NCBI GenBank assembly: GCA_041739465.1
Contig: JBGSNX010000081.1
Location: 1 to 64,000 of the forward strand
Source of the DNA: BOKV01 sp041739465
GTDB taxonomy: Bacteria; Pseudomonadota; Alphaproteobacteria; Rhizobiales; Rhizobiaceae
Direction: 5' to 3'
DNA length: 64,000 nt
The first letter of the stretch is position 1; the number at the start of each line of letters is the position of its first letter. Below, in pieces: positions 32,940 through 41,983 of the stretch. Both the position numbers and the translations under genes were made by a program. The notes beneath the pieces are model-generated. The model did no database searches, was not told where the DNA came from, and saw only the letters and a list, made by a program, of their open reading frames with translations.

Positions 32940-34349
32940 ATGCCAAATCTTCATCCAGACCAGGAACTCAAAACCGCCTGCGAGCAGGAACTTCCCATGT
33001 CGTCGGACACCGGGGTTCGGCTTGCTGCCCTGCTTGGCGGCCTTGGACACGCACTGGACCTTACTGAAGGTCAGCCTGCAGGGCATTGTGTGCGGTGTTG
33101 CTGGATCGGTACGCATATCGGTCGGCAGATTGGTCTCGACGACAAAGCGCTGAGCGACCTTTACTACACGCTTCTCCTCAAGGATCTGGGCTGCAGCAGC
33201 AATGCTGCACGGATCTGCGAATTGTATCTAACGGACGATTTGAGCTTCAAGCGCGATTTCAAGCTTTACGACGGCAGCCTGCCACAAGCCTTGTGGTTTT
33301 TGCTCGAGAACACCGGTTTGAAGGCTGGAATGCTGACGCGACTGCGCACGCTTATCCATGTTGCGCAGCACGGCGCGAAGATTTCGCAGGAGACAATTGA
33401 AACGCGATGCCAACGCGGTGCTGAAATTGCCCGCAAGATGCGTTTCAATCAGAGCGTTGCAGCTGGAATACAAAGTCTTGACGAGCACTGGAATGGCAGC
33501 GGCAAGCCTTCAGGCCTGATTGGGGAAGCAATACCCCTGCCCTCGCGCATCGCGCTGATGGCGCAGGTTGTTGACGTTTTCAATATGAGCAACGGGGCCA
33601 TGGCAGCAATTGCGGAAATCAAATCCCGGTCCGGTACCTGGTTTGACCCGCATCTGGTGCAAGCCTTTGAACAGGTGGCCAGTAACAGCGATTTCTGGGC
33701 ACAGCTTGGTTCCCAAACGCTTGATCAAGAAATTTATGCGCTGGAACCCGCCACAATGACAATCAATGTGGATGAGGATTATCTCGACGACATAGCGGCT
33801 GCCTTCGCCGAAGTAATCGACTCCAAGAGCCCCTTTACGAGCGGACACAGCGACCGTGTAACCCTTTACACCGACATGATTGCAAGGGAACTCGGGGTTC
33901 CCTCAGAGCGACGCCGATGGTTGCGCCGCGCAGCGCTGTTACATGACATCGGCAAGCTGGGCGTCAGCAACACCATTCTCGACAAGCCGGGAAAGCTGGA
34001 TGGCGAAGAGTGGAAAGCCATGCAAAAACACGCCGAATATTCTGAATCGATATTGGCTCGAACTGCCATATTCGCAGATTTGGCGCCCATTGCCGGCGCA
34101 CATCACGAAAAGCTTGACGGCAGCGGGTATCCCAAAGGGTTTAGCGGTGAGCAAATTCCATTTGAGGCACGCATCATTACCGTTGCCGACATCTTCGATG
34201 CACTGACCGCAGACCGGCCTTATCGCGCAGCCATGCCGGCTGACAAGGCGTTCAAGATCATGCGGGAAACCATGGCGGGCGAAATCGACCTTGGCTGCTT
34301 AGATGCCTTGCACACCGCAGTGTCTCGTCTGGAAGTCATTGCTGCCTGA
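32940..34349 (+). CDS. HD-GYP phosphohydrolase with a degenerate N-terminal HD copy
   Basis: A 469-residue soluble protein. The C-terminal HD-GYP domain (about 290-465) is complete: GHSDRV, LLHDIGKLGV (HD at about 335), and HHEKLDGSGYPKG at about 387. It should hydrolyse c-di-GMP or a related cyclic dinucleotide. The N-terminal half (about 45-230) follows the same pattern but is broken: GHCVRCC, LLLKDLG where HD is KD, and DEHWNGSGKPSG for the GYP block. So it is a tandem HD-GYP with one dead copy, perhaps sensory. GGTTAACC lies just before the start and no strong ribosome site is seen. Confidence 0.9.
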   Translation: MPNLHPDQELKTACEQELPMSSDTGVRLAALLGGLGHALDLTEGQPAGHCVRCCWIGTHIGRQIGLDDKALSDLYYTLLLKDLGCSSNAARICELYLTDDLSFKRDFKLYDGSLPQALWFLLENTGLKAGMLTRLRTLIHVAQHGAKISQETIETRCQRGAEIARKMRFNQSVAAGIQSLDEHWNGSGKPSGLIGEAIPLPSRIALMAQVVDVFNMSNGAMAAIAEIKSRSGTWFDPHLVQAFEQVASNSDFWAQLGSQTLDQEIYALEPATMTINVDEDYLDDIAAAFAEVIDSKSPFTSGHSDRVTLYTDMIARELGVPSERRRWLRRAALLHDIGKLGVSNTILDKPGKLDGEEWKAMQKHAEYSESILARTAIFADLAPIAGAHHEKLDGSGYPKGFSGEQIPFEARIITVADIFDALTADRPYRAAMPADKAFKIMRETMAGEIDLGCLDALHTAVSRLEVIAA

Positions 34350-34375
34350 GGGAGGGCATTTTCCCCAAAAACAGG

Positions 34376-34405
34376 CTTGGAAAAGCTGAAAAATCCTCCC
34401 CATAT
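34376..34405 (+). promoter_or_regulatory. Heat-shock (sigma-32-like) promoter of the DnaJ-like gene
   Basis: CTTGGAA at 34376-34382 and CCCCATAT at 34398-34405 are 15 bases apart, matching the RpoH pattern CTTGAAA-N13/15-CCCCATnT with one change. It lies about 95 bases before a DnaJ-like gene, so the function fits. Read by eye. Confidence 0.5.
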
Positions 34406-34500
34406 GTGTGGTAACAACCGGCAGTGAGAAACCGGCACAGCTTTGGCGCCGCAAATACACTGCATTCCCGGCTTTAACAGCAGCATTGTGAGGGGCATCC

Positions 34501-35421
34501 ATGCGTGATCCGTATACGGTGCTCGGCGTCGCCCGGACGGCGAGCGAAAAGGAAATCAAGACCGCATTCCGGTCGATGGCCAAGATTTTGCATCCTGACA
34601 GCTCCAAGGGCGGTCCGGCATCCAAGGACAAATTTGCCGAAATTTCGCGCGCCTATGAAATCCTCGGCGACAAGGAAAAACGCGGACAGTTTGACCGCGG
34701 CGAGATCGACGCCGAAGGCAAGCCGAAATTCCAGGGTTTTGAGGGCAATCCGCATTCTGGCGGCAGCCCGTTCGAGGGGTTCGAGTTTCGCGGCAATCGC
34801 GGCGGCTCGCCATTCGGTCAGCGCGGATTTTCCGGTGCCGAAGACATCTTGAGCGAAATGCTTGGCGGAGCGTTTGGCGCCAGCGCCAAGGGCGCGCGCA
34901 CCGGAGCACGATCGGCTCGGTTCGGCGAAGATTTGTCAGCGCTCGACATTCGAGCCACTGCGGAAGTCTCAATCGAAGACCTGGCGCGCGGCAAAGCACA
35001 GGTGCAATTGCCGGGCGGCAAGCAATTGTCGTTCGCCATTCCGGTTGGAGCCAAGGATGGGCAAACCATCAAACTTTCCGGGCAGGGCTACAAACAGCCC
35101 GGAGCAAAAAGCGGCGACGCGCTGGTTACGCTCAAATTCATGCGGCATCCGGTTTATTCAGCCGAAGGCGGGGATTTGCGCATGAATGCAGACCTGCCGC
35201 TGGAGACGGCGGTGCGCGGCGGGAAGATTCCGGTAGAGACGCTGGACGGGAAAATCGCGTTGAGCGTGCCGGCCTGGACGGATTCTGGCAAGGTGTTCCG
35301 CTTGAAGGGCAAAGGCTTGCCGCTGAAATCCGGCGGCCATGGCGATCTACTGGTTACCGTCATGATCCGGCTTCCCGATACGCACCGTGATGCGCTTGAA
35401 GCGGTGCTCGGCAAGGCCTGA
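34501..35421 (+). CDS. DnaJ-like co-chaperone, CbpA type without zinc finger
   Basis: A 306-residue J-domain protein. The J domain occupies residues 1-65 with HPD at about 35-37 (KILHPDSS). A Gly/Phe-rich linker follows to about 130, and then the two DnaJ C-terminal substrate-binding domains (DLSALDIRATAEVSIEDLARGKAQVQLPGG and later GDLLVTVMIRLPD). The cysteine-rich zinc region of true DnaJ is missing, as in CbpA. It should stimulate an Hsp70. GAGGGG is about six bases before the ATG. fabI follows on the same strand. Confidence 0.9.
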   Translation: MRDPYTVLGVARTASEKEIKTAFRSMAKILHPDSSKGGPASKDKFAEISRAYEILGDKEKRGQFDRGEIDAEGKPKFQGFEGNPHSGGSPFEGFEFRGNRGGSPFGQRGFSGAEDILSEMLGGAFGASAKGARTGARSARFGEDLSALDIRATAEVSIEDLARGKAQVQLPGGKQLSFAIPVGAKDGQTIKLSGQGYKQPGAKSGDALVTLKFMRHPVYSAEGGDLRMNADLPLETAVRGGKIPVETLDGKIALSVPAWTDSGKVFRLKGKGLPLKSGGHGDLLVTVMIRLPDTHRDALEAVLGKA

Positions 35422-35539
35422 TTTTCCGGCAACCGCGATTTTCGTTCGCCTTGCGGCTGCGCCGTGCCTGTGTCATATGCCCAAGCGGGGGCTGTACGAA
35501 GTGTGGGCGGGCAGCAAATTCACAACCGGAGCGTTCAGC

Positions 35540-36352
35540 ATGGGTGGCATTCTCAGTGGCAAGCGCGGGCTCATCATGGGGCTTGCCAACAACCGGTCGA
35601 TCGCCTGGGGGATTGCCAAGGCCTGCGCGACGCAGGGCGCTGAAATTGCCCTCACCTACCAGGGCGACGCCTTGAAAAAGCGCGTGGAGCCACTGGCCAA
35701 GGAACTGGGCGCGGTGGTTGTCGGCCATTGCGATGTGACAGAACCTTCAACCATGGATGCCATCTTTGCCGATCTGGAAAAGCGCTGGGGCAGCATCGAT
35801 TTCATGGTTCATGCCATCGCGTTTTCCGACAAGGACGAGTTGACAGGGCGTTATGTCGACACCAGCGCCCTCAATTTCCAGCGCACCATGGACATTTCGG
35901 TGTACTCGTTCACGGCGCTTGCGCAGCGCGCGGAGAAGCTGATGCCAAATGGCGGGGCGATGCTGACACTGACCTATTACGGCGCTGAAAAGGTTATGCC
36001 GCATTACAATGTCATGGGCGTGGCGAAAGCGGCGCTTGAAGCATCGGTGCAGTATCTTGCGGTTGATCTTGGCAAGGGCCAGATCCGCGTGAACGCCATT
36101 TCGGCAGGCCCGATCAAGACGCTTGCTGCTTCCGGCATTGGCGATTTTCGCTACATCCTCAAATGGAATGAATACAATTCGCCGCTCAAGCGCACGACGA
36201 CCATCGAAGAAGTCGGCGATACCGCAGCGTTCCTGGTTTCCGATATGGGACGCGGCATTACCGGCGAAGTGCTGCATGTCGATAGCGGCTATCATGTCGT
36301 CGGCATGAAAGCGGTGGACGCCCCGGACATTTCCGTGGTCAAGGAAGACTAA
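35540..36352 (+). CDS. fabI: Enoyl-ACP reductase (NADH) FabI
   Basis: FabI reduces the enoyl-ACP double bond in fatty-acid elongation and is the triclosan and diazaborine target. The 270-residue protein has GKRGLIMGLANNRSIAWGIA, the FabI-type nucleotide loop, MVHAIAFSDK, and the catalytic Tyr-X6-Lys in HYNVMGVAKAAL. NAISAGPIKTLAASGIGDF and the C-terminal VDSGYHVVGM also fit. ATG 35540 is chosen, as the longer frame upstream has no family similarity. It is in a run of DnaJ-like, fabI, phosphatase, aroC and ribB. Confidence 0.96.
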   Translation: MGGILSGKRGLIMGLANNRSIAWGIAKACATQGAEIALTYQGDALKKRVEPLAKELGAVVVGHCDVTEPSTMDAIFADLEKRWGSIDFMVHAIAFSDKDELTGRYVDTSALNFQRTMDISVYSFTALAQRAEKLMPNGGAMLTLTYYGAEKVMPHYNVMGVAKAALEASVQYLAVDLGKGQIRVNAISAGPIKTLAASGIGDFRYILKWNEYNSPLKRTTTIEEVGDTAAFLVSDMGRGITGEVLHVDSGYHVVGMKAVDAPDISVVKED

Positions 36353-36383
36353 ACCCCAAACCTTTCTCCAGCGCGGGCCGGCC

Positions 36384-36968
36384 ATGCTCAATCCGACCCT
36401 TTACTATGTCCGCCATGGCCAGACAGACTGGAACGCGCAGATGCGTTTTCAGGGACGCAAGGACATTGCGCTCAACGAAAAGGGGCGCAGCCAGGCGAAG
36501 GCAAACGGCCGAACGCTGGCGGAACTGCTGAAAGACCCGCAGGCACTGGATTTTGTTTCTAGCCCGCTTGGCAGGGCGCGCGAGACGATGGAAATCATCC
36601 GCGCGCAAATGGGGCTGGACCCATTGGCCTATCGCATCGACGACCGGCTGATCGAGGCTTCCTACGGCGATCTGGAAGGGACGACACTGGCCGAATTCAA
36701 GATCGCGGACCCGGCATCCCACCGGCTGCGAAAGCAAACCCGCTGGACTTTCACACCGCCAAACGGCGAAAGCCACGCCATGGTGCACAAGCGGATTTCG
36801 GCCTGGTATGCCAGCGTTACCCGCGATTGCGTGGTGGTGGGCCATGGCGTTGTTGGCCGGGTGCTGCGCTATCACATGCTCAATCTCGACCCGGATATCG
36901 CCGCTGACTACACCTTTGCACAAGACAAGGTGTTTATCTGGGACGGCGTCTCGGAAAAACTGGTTTGA
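36384..36968 (+). CDS. Histidine phosphatase family protein (phosphoglycerate mutase-like)
   Basis: A 194-residue branch-1 histidine phosphatase. The phospho-histidine motif RHGQTDWN is at about 10-17, and the second catalytic His is in VVVGHGVVGRV near 150. The arginine in LGRARETMEI and the acid in IEASYGDLEG complete the site. Members include cofactor-dependent mutases and broad phosphatases; the target is unknown. It is 31 bases after fabI and 64 before aroC, in the conserved run. Confidence 0.88.
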   Translation: MLNPTLYYVRHGQTDWNAQMRFQGRKDIALNEKGRSQAKANGRTLAELLKDPQALDFVSSPLGRARETMEIIRAQMGLDPLAYRIDDRLIEASYGDLEGTTLAEFKIADPASHRLRKQTRWTFTPPNGESHAMVHKRISAWYASVTRDCVVVGHGVVGRVLRYHMLNLDPDIAADYTFAQDKVFIWDGVSEKLV

Positions 36969-37032
36969 CCGCAAGGGGCGGCTTTCCTATACCATCGCAC
37001 CGCAATCATGCGGCAGTTCATCCGGTCCAGCC

Positions 37033-38130
37033 ATGTCCTACAACAGTTTCGGCCACCTCCTGCGCGTGACAACCTTCGGCGAAAGCCACGGTGTGGCACT
37101 TGGCTGCGTTGTTGACGGCTGCCCGCCAGGCATTGCCTTCAGCACAGCTGACATTCAAGCCGATCTTGACCGGCGCAAGCCGGGACAATCCAAATTCACC
37201 ACACAACGCCGCGAAGACGATGCGGTGGAAATCCTTTCGGGCGTAATGCCGGTGGACGGCACTGAAGGCGCCTTCATCACCACCGGAACCCCGATTGCGA
37301 TGCTGGTGCGCAACACCGATCAGCGTTCGAAAGATTACTCGGAAATCGCCGATCGCTACCGGCCGGGCCATGCAGATTTCACCTATGACGCCAAATACGG
37401 CATCCGCGACTATCGCGGCGGCGGGCGTTCTTCGGCGCGCGAAACGCTGGCCCGGGTTGCAGCTGGCGCTCTGGCCCGCAAGATCATGCCGAATGTCAGC
37501 GTGCGCGGCGCCATGGTTCAGATGGGTGGCATCAAAATTGACCGCTCCCGCTGGGACTGGGCGCAAGTGCGCAACAATGATTTCTTCTGCCCGGACGCGG
37601 TGACAGCACAGATCTGGGCCGAAGAGCTGGCGAAAATCCGCAAGGCAGGGTCTTCCATCGGGGCAGTGATAGAGATTGTCGCCGAAGGTGTTCCGGCGGG
37701 GCTTGGCGCGCCGATCTATGCCAAGCTCGACCAGGACATTGCGGGCCATCTGATGAGCATCAACGCCGTGAAGAGTGTTGAAATCGGTGACGGAATTGGT
37801 GTGGCGGAACTTTCCGGCGAAGAAAACGCCGATGAAATCCGCATGGGCAATGATGGCAGGCCTGTATTCCTGTCCAACCATGCGGGCGGCATTCTGGGTG
37901 GCATTTCGACCGGCCAGGCGGTCATTGCAAGGTTTGCAGTCAAGCCGACATCTTCCATCCTGACGCCGCGCCAATCCATCAACGCCAAGGGCGAGGAAGT
38001 CGAAGTTTCGACCAAAGGCCGGCACGACCCATGCGTCGGGATACGTGCGGTACCAATCGGGGAAGCGATGGTGGCCTGCGCCATTGCCGACCACTATCTT
38101 TTGCATCGTGGCCAGACAGGCAGGGGCTGA
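37033..38130 (+). CDS. aroC: Chorismate synthase
   Basis: AroC makes chorismate from EPSP with reduced flavin. The 365-residue protein carries all signatures: GESHGVALGCVVDGCPPG near the start, RYRPGHADFTYDAKYGIRDYRGGGRSSARET, GNDGRPVFLSNHAGGILGGISTGQ and KGRHDPCVGIRAVPIGEAM. ATG 37033 starts at the family N-terminus MSYNSFG. The ribB gene begins two bases after its stop, so the two are one operon. Confidence 0.97.
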   Translation: MSYNSFGHLLRVTTFGESHGVALGCVVDGCPPGIAFSTADIQADLDRRKPGQSKFTTQRREDDAVEILSGVMPVDGTEGAFITTGTPIAMLVRNTDQRSKDYSEIADRYRPGHADFTYDAKYGIRDYRGGGRSSARETLARVAAGALARKIMPNVSVRGAMVQMGGIKIDRSRWDWAQVRNNDFFCPDAVTAQIWAEELAKIRKAGSSIGAVIEIVAEGVPAGLGAPIYAKLDQDIAGHLMSINAVKSVEIGDGIGVAELSGEENADEIRMGNDGRPVFLSNHAGGILGGISTGQAVIARFAVKPTSSILTPRQSINAKGEEVEVSTKGRHDPCVGIRAVPIGEAMVACAIADHYLLHRGQTGRG

Positions 38131-38132
38131 CC

Positions 38133-39251
38133 ATGACCGGCAGACAGGAAAGGGTTGCGGAAGCCATCCGCGCGTTCGAGGCAGGCGAGATAATTGTCGT
38201 GACCGATGATGATGACCGCGAGAACGAAGGCGATCTCATCGTTGCTGCCGTGCATTGCACCGGCGAGAAAATGGCCTTCATCATCCGCCACACCAGCGGC
38301 ATTGTGTGCGCGCCAATGACCGCATCCGAAGCCAAACGGCTGAACCTTGGTCCGATGGTTTCGGAAAACGACGCGCCACATTCGACCGCGTTCACAGTAT
38401 CCATCGACTATCGCCACGGAACCACGACCGGGATTTCCGCCGACGACCGGACCGCAACGGTGCGCGGCCTTGCAAACCCGAATGCTGGCGCTGTCGACTT
38501 TGTTCGGCCTGGCCATGTGTTTCCGCTGGTTGCCCGCGAAGGTGGCGTGCTGATGCGATCTGGCCACACGGAAGCGGCGGTGGATCTTTGCAAGCTCGCC
38601 AGCCTGCCGCCGGTGGGGGTGATTTCCGAACTGATGAACGATGACGGCTCGGTGATGCGCGGTCCGCAGGTATCCGCCTTCGCCGAGAAGCATGGCCTCA
38701 AAAGCATATCGGTTGCCGAGCTGATTTCATGGCGACAACGCCGTGAAAGCCTCGTTGAACGCATCAGCGTTGCCGAAGTGCATACTTCCGCCGGACCGGC
38801 CACTGCAATCACCTACAAAACGCCATGGGATCCGATGCACCATCTCGCCGTTGTCTATGGCGACATCCGCGACGGGCGCGACATTCCGGTGCGATTGCAG
38901 ATCGAAAACGTACTGGAAGACGTGTTTGGAACCGGCGATGGATTGCAGCGGGCCTTGGCCCGATTGGGCAAGGCAGGGCGCGGCGTGGTGGTTTACCTGC
39001 GCGAAGGCTCGGTTGGTGTTGGACAGGTCGAAAAGCGCACCGCAGTGCAACCAACCATGAGCACCGACGAGCGCGAGCAGCATTCATCTGTTCGGTCACG
39101 CGAAAATGAGTGGCTGGAGATCGGTCTTGGTGCGCAAATCCTGCGCGATCTCGGCATCGAATCAATTGAACTTCTGGCGTCCCGCGAACGACACTATGTC
39201 GGGTTGGACGGCTTCGGCATCGAGATCACCCGAACCATCATCCTGGAATGA
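38133..39251 (+). CDS. ribB: 3,4-dihydroxy-2-butanone 4-phosphate synthase with degenerate cyclohydrolase II half
   Basis: RibB makes the four-carbon unit of riboflavin from ribulose 5-phosphate. Residues 1-205 are a complete DHBP synthase: DDDDRENEGDLI at 26-37, RHTSGIVC, HSTAFTVSID and GVLMRSGHTEAAVDL. Residues 210-372 look like GTP cyclohydrolase II (VYGDIRDGRDIPVRLQIENVLEDVF, VVVYLREGSVGVGQ, GLGAQILRDLGI), but the three zinc cysteines of the SECLTGD region are absent. This half is probably inactive, so a separate RibA is expected elsewhere. It starts two bases after aroC. Confidence 0.93.
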   Translation: MTGRQERVAEAIRAFEAGEIIVVTDDDDRENEGDLIVAAVHCTGEKMAFIIRHTSGIVCAPMTASEAKRLNLGPMVSENDAPHSTAFTVSIDYRHGTTTGISADDRTATVRGLANPNAGAVDFVRPGHVFPLVAREGGVLMRSGHTEAAVDLCKLASLPPVGVISELMNDDGSVMRGPQVSAFAEKHGLKSISVAELISWRQRRESLVERISVAEVHTSAGPATAITYKTPWDPMHHLAVVYGDIRDGRDIPVRLQIENVLEDVFGTGDGLQRALARLGKAGRGVVVYLREGSVGVGQVEKRTAVQPTMSTDEREQHSSVRSRENEWLEIGLGAQILRDLGIESIELLASRERHYVGLDGFGIEITRTIILE

Positions 39252-39256
39252 TCCCC

Positions 39257-40177
39257 ATGAAAAGCGAAGTGTTCCACAAGGCAGCATGGAAGCAATGCCT
39301 TGCGCTGATTGCCATGATGGCCATGCCCGGAGCGGCTGTTGCTGCCGATGGCTGGACGGCTGAAAAGATTGAAAAGCCGAAAGTGCCACAGGAAATAGTC
39401 AAGGAAGAGCGCGCCCCCGCGCCCTCCGGCATTCCCTTCATGCTGACGGCTCCCGCCTCGCCTTCGGGTGATATTCTAGCAGCCTGGTATTCGCAGCCAA
39501 CCGGTCGCTACAGGCATGGCGTGCTGGGAGATGCCATCGAGGGCGGCTCACTGAGCGCGACTTTGAAAGGCGGGCGCACGGTCAATTTCCGACTGCCCGA
39601 AACCGAGGTTTTCGAGGATATCGCACCGCGGGTCATCGACCTTGACGGCGATGGACGCAGCGAAATCGTCACCATCGTTTCTTCGCTGCGCGGCGGAGCA
39701 TCGGTGGCTGTTTTCGGCATGTCAGGCGACGGCCTCGCCAAAAAAGCGGCAACGCCACACCTGGGCCAGCCCAATCGCTGGATCAACATCGCCGGGATCG
39801 CGCGCTACAATGCCGACCGCTTGCAAACGATTGCCTTTGTGGCAACGCCGCACATTGGCGGCAAGCTTGGCTTCCTGCGCTATGTGCAGGGCAGCCTGTT
39901 CGTGATCAGCGCCGAAACCGGGTTTTCGAACCATGTCATCGGCTCACCGGAGTTGCGATTGTCTGCCAGCGCCGACATCGACGGTGATGGCACGATGGAA
40001 CTCGCCCTGCCCTCACAAGACCGAAAGACCTTGCGCATCATGGGTTTTGACCGGAGCGGCCTCAAGCAGCAAGGCGCTGCCGAGCTTCCCTCCCCCATCG
40101 ACAAGGCCATTGGTGTGGATGGCAAGGATTTCATTGTCGGCCTGGAAGACGGAACGGTATGGCGGGTGAAGAAGTAA
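39257..40177 (+). CDS. Exported FG-GAP/VCBS repeat protein
   Basis: About 306 residues with a signal peptide ending near AVAADG. Two calcium-type FG-GAP loops are clear: DLDGDGRSEIV and DIDGDGTMELAL, within a beta-propeller-like sequence. No enzyme motif is seen. Proteins with few such repeats are usually secreted or periplasmic binding proteins. An ATG at 39248 overlaps the ribB stop; ATG 39257 with GGA nine bases upstream is preferred. It is likely on the aroC-ribB transcript. Confidence 0.75.
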   Translation: MKSEVFHKAAWKQCLALIAMMAMPGAAVAADGWTAEKIEKPKVPQEIVKEERAPAPSGIPFMLTAPASPSGDILAAWYSQPTGRYRHGVLGDAIEGGSLSATLKGGRTVNFRLPETEVFEDIAPRVIDLDGDGRSEIVTIVSSLRGGASVAVFGMSGDGLAKKAATPHLGQPNRWINIAGIARYNADRLQTIAFVATPHIGGKLGFLRYVQGSLFVISAETGFSNHVIGSPELRLSASADIDGDGTMELALPSQDRKTLRIMGFDRSGLKQQGAAELPSPIDKAIGVDGKDFIVGLEDGTVWRVKK

Positions 40178-40193
40178 TCCCGTCTTCACGCCT

Positions 40194-40511
40194 TCAATAC
40201 CCAAGCCTGCTGGTGTCTGCCTTGCCATGGCAAATGACTGCATAAACGCAAGCGCGCTTGTCGAGCGTTGCCGCCGATACCCTGTCGATCGTGTAGTTGT
40301 TTGGACCGCATTGCAGGCCTTGGGTTTTGCGTATCGGAATGCCGCCGCGCAACGTGGTCGGCTTGCCGTGAACAAGTTTCGTAACGGATTTTGTTTGTTC
40401 AAAACTCGTGACAAGTTCCTCGCAGGTCATTTGTTCGGCAAGCTTTCCGGCGAAAGCAGTTGTCGGAGCTGCTACCGCCAAAAGGGCAAGGGAAAGAACA
40501 ATTCGCTTCAT
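40194..40511 (-). CDS. Small secreted cysteine-containing protein (HdeA-like)
   Basis: A 105-residue protein with a signal peptide ending near TAFAGK. The mature part has four cysteines: MTCEEL, LQCGPN and RACVYAVIC, which could form two disulfides. The MTCEEL start and the size recall HdeA-type periplasmic proteins, but the similarity is weak. The start may be an ATG two codons further upstream. It is convergent with the FG-GAP gene and divergent from the deacetylase gene. Confidence 0.65.
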   Translation of the reverse strand: MKRIVLSLALLAVAAPTTAFAGKLAEQMTCEELVTSFEQTKSVTKLVHGKPTTLRGGIPIRKTQGLQCGPNNYTIDRVSAATLDKRACVYAVICHGKADTSRLGY

Positions 40512-40680
40512 GACCATCCTCCTGATGCAAAGGGGTTACGCCGGGATGGGCGAAGCGGTTCATGGCCTAACCGGATGAAATAGTCGCATTCCCGAAATTG
40601 TGATCTGCACAGGGGCGCGCAGTCATCTGCTTGACGACAGCACTCCTGCCGGTCCAATACACCGGTCAAGGAGCCGCAAT

Positions 40681-41631
40681 TTGACCACCCGCTGCTACAC
40701 TCACCCTGTCTGCCTTGAACATTTGACGCCGCCAGGCCACCCCGAGCGACCTGAACGGTTGCGCGCGGTTGACGAAGCTTTGTGCGATGAGCGTTTTCAT
40801 CTGCTGGAACGCATGCTTGCACCCGAGGCAGACATTGCGTCTTTCATGCTTGTGCATCCGCAAGAACACATCTTGCGGATGGAAAAGCTTATCCCGCCAC
40901 TTCCCGATGAAGGTGCGACCGAGACGCGACTGGTGCGCATCGATGCCGACACAACCGCCAGCCCCAGAACATGGGATGCGGTGAAGCGCTCTGTGGGAGG
41001 TGCACTGGCGGGCGTTGATGCGGTATTTGCAGGTGAGGCCAGCAATGTTTTCTGCGCGATGCGCCCGCCAGGTCACCATGCGGAAAAAAATGTCGCCATG
41101 GGCTTTTGCCTTGTGAATTCGATTGCCGTGGCAGCGCGCCATGCGCAAAAACGCCATGGCGCCGAGCGAATTGCCATCGTCGATTTTGATGTGCACCATG
41201 GCAATGGAACGCAGGACATTTTTCAGGATGACCCTTCCGTCCTGTTTGCCTCAACCCACCAGATGCCGCTTTATCCAGGAACCGGCGCCCTTTCCGAAAC
41301 CGGCGTCGGCAACATCTTCAATGCGCCGCTGCGCGAAGGTGATGGCTCTGCCGCCTTTCGCGAGGCCATGACCAGCCGGATCCTGCCAGCCGTCTCAGCG
41401 TTTCGTCCAGACCTCATTTTGGTGTCGGCAGGGTTTGATGCGCACTGGCGTGACCCATTGGCCGGACTTGAGCTGACCGCGGGCGATTTTGACTGGATAA
41501 CCGGCAAGTTGATGGAACTGGCAGGCAAGCACTGCAACAACCGTCTCGTCAGCCTGCTTGAAGGTGGCTACGATCTCCAAGGTCTTGCGGAATCGTCAGG
41601 CGCACATGTAAACCGGCTGATGGCTGGATGA
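40681..41631 (+). CDS. Histone deacetylase-family amidohydrolase
   Basis: A 316-residue zinc deacetylase of the HDAC/acetoin-utilisation/APAH fold. The signature residues are HPERPERL near the start, RPPGHHAEKN with the tandem active-site His, IVDFDVHHGNGTQD with metal ligands, the later Asp of SAGFDAHWRDPL, and LEGGYDLQGLA. The acetylated substrate (polyamine or protein) is unknown. The TTG start at 40681 has a perfect AAGGAG seven bases upstream, and longer frames lack a ribosome site. xseB follows by 13 bases. Confidence 0.92.
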   Translation: MTTRCYTHPVCLEHLTPPGHPERPERLRAVDEALCDERFHLLERMLAPEADIASFMLVHPQEHILRMEKLIPPLPDEGATETRLVRIDADTTASPRTWDAVKRSVGGALAGVDAVFAGEASNVFCAMRPPGHHAEKNVAMGFCLVNSIAVAARHAQKRHGAERIAIVDFDVHHGNGTQDIFQDDPSVLFASTHQMPLYPGTGALSETGVGNIFNAPLREGDGSAAFREAMTSRILPAVSAFRPDLILVSAGFDAHWRDPLAGLELTAGDFDWITGKLMELAGKHCNNRLVSLLEGGYDLQGLAESSGAHVNRLMAG

Positions 41632-41644
41632 ACGGATCAAAAAC

Positions 41645-41899
41645 ATGGCCGAAACTGCAAAGAACCTCGAAATTGGAGCGATGAGCTTCGAAGCTGCCCT
41701 TGCCGAGCTGGAAAAGATCGTGGAACGGCTTGAGCAGGGGAACGTGGCGCTGGAAGAATCAATCACCCAGTATGAGCGCGGGGAAAAACTGCGCGACCAT
41801 TGCCAACGGCTGCTGGGTGCTGCTGAGGCGAAGGTCGAGAAAATCCGTCTGACGCAAGACGGCAAGCCTGCAGGTGTGGAACCGCTCGACCCGCAATAA
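41645..41899 (+). CDS. xseB: Exodeoxyribonuclease VII small subunit
   Basis: XseB, 84 residues, binds the XseA large subunit to form exonuclease VII. The family core SFEAALAELEKIVERLEQGNVALEESITQYERG is present, forming the two-helix coiled unit. It lies after the HDAC-like gene. In other Hyphomicrobiales dxs normally follows; here a SCO gene comes next. Confidence 0.95.
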   Translation: MAETAKNLEIGAMSFEAALAELEKIVERLEQGNVALEESITQYERGEKLRDHCQRLLGAAEAKVEKIRLTQDGKPAGVEPLDPQ

Positions 41900-41983
41900 A
41901 TGCGTTTCGCTTTGCCGCATATGCGCATCCTGGGTGCGGGTATAGAATGGACGCAAATGAAGCGTTCCGGGAGTTGAATTCAG

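Noticed and set aside
34350..34400. Nested inverted repeat GGGAGG..CCTCCC with inner TTTTCC..GGAAAA
   Set aside because: It overlaps the sigma-32-like promoter, the loops are large, and no U-run follows. The promoter reading explains the bases better.
37018..38106. Long open frame on the minus strand across aroC
   Set aside because: Antisense to a complete chorismate synthase; the translated sequence has no family pattern. Long shadow frames are expected in GC-rich coding DNA.
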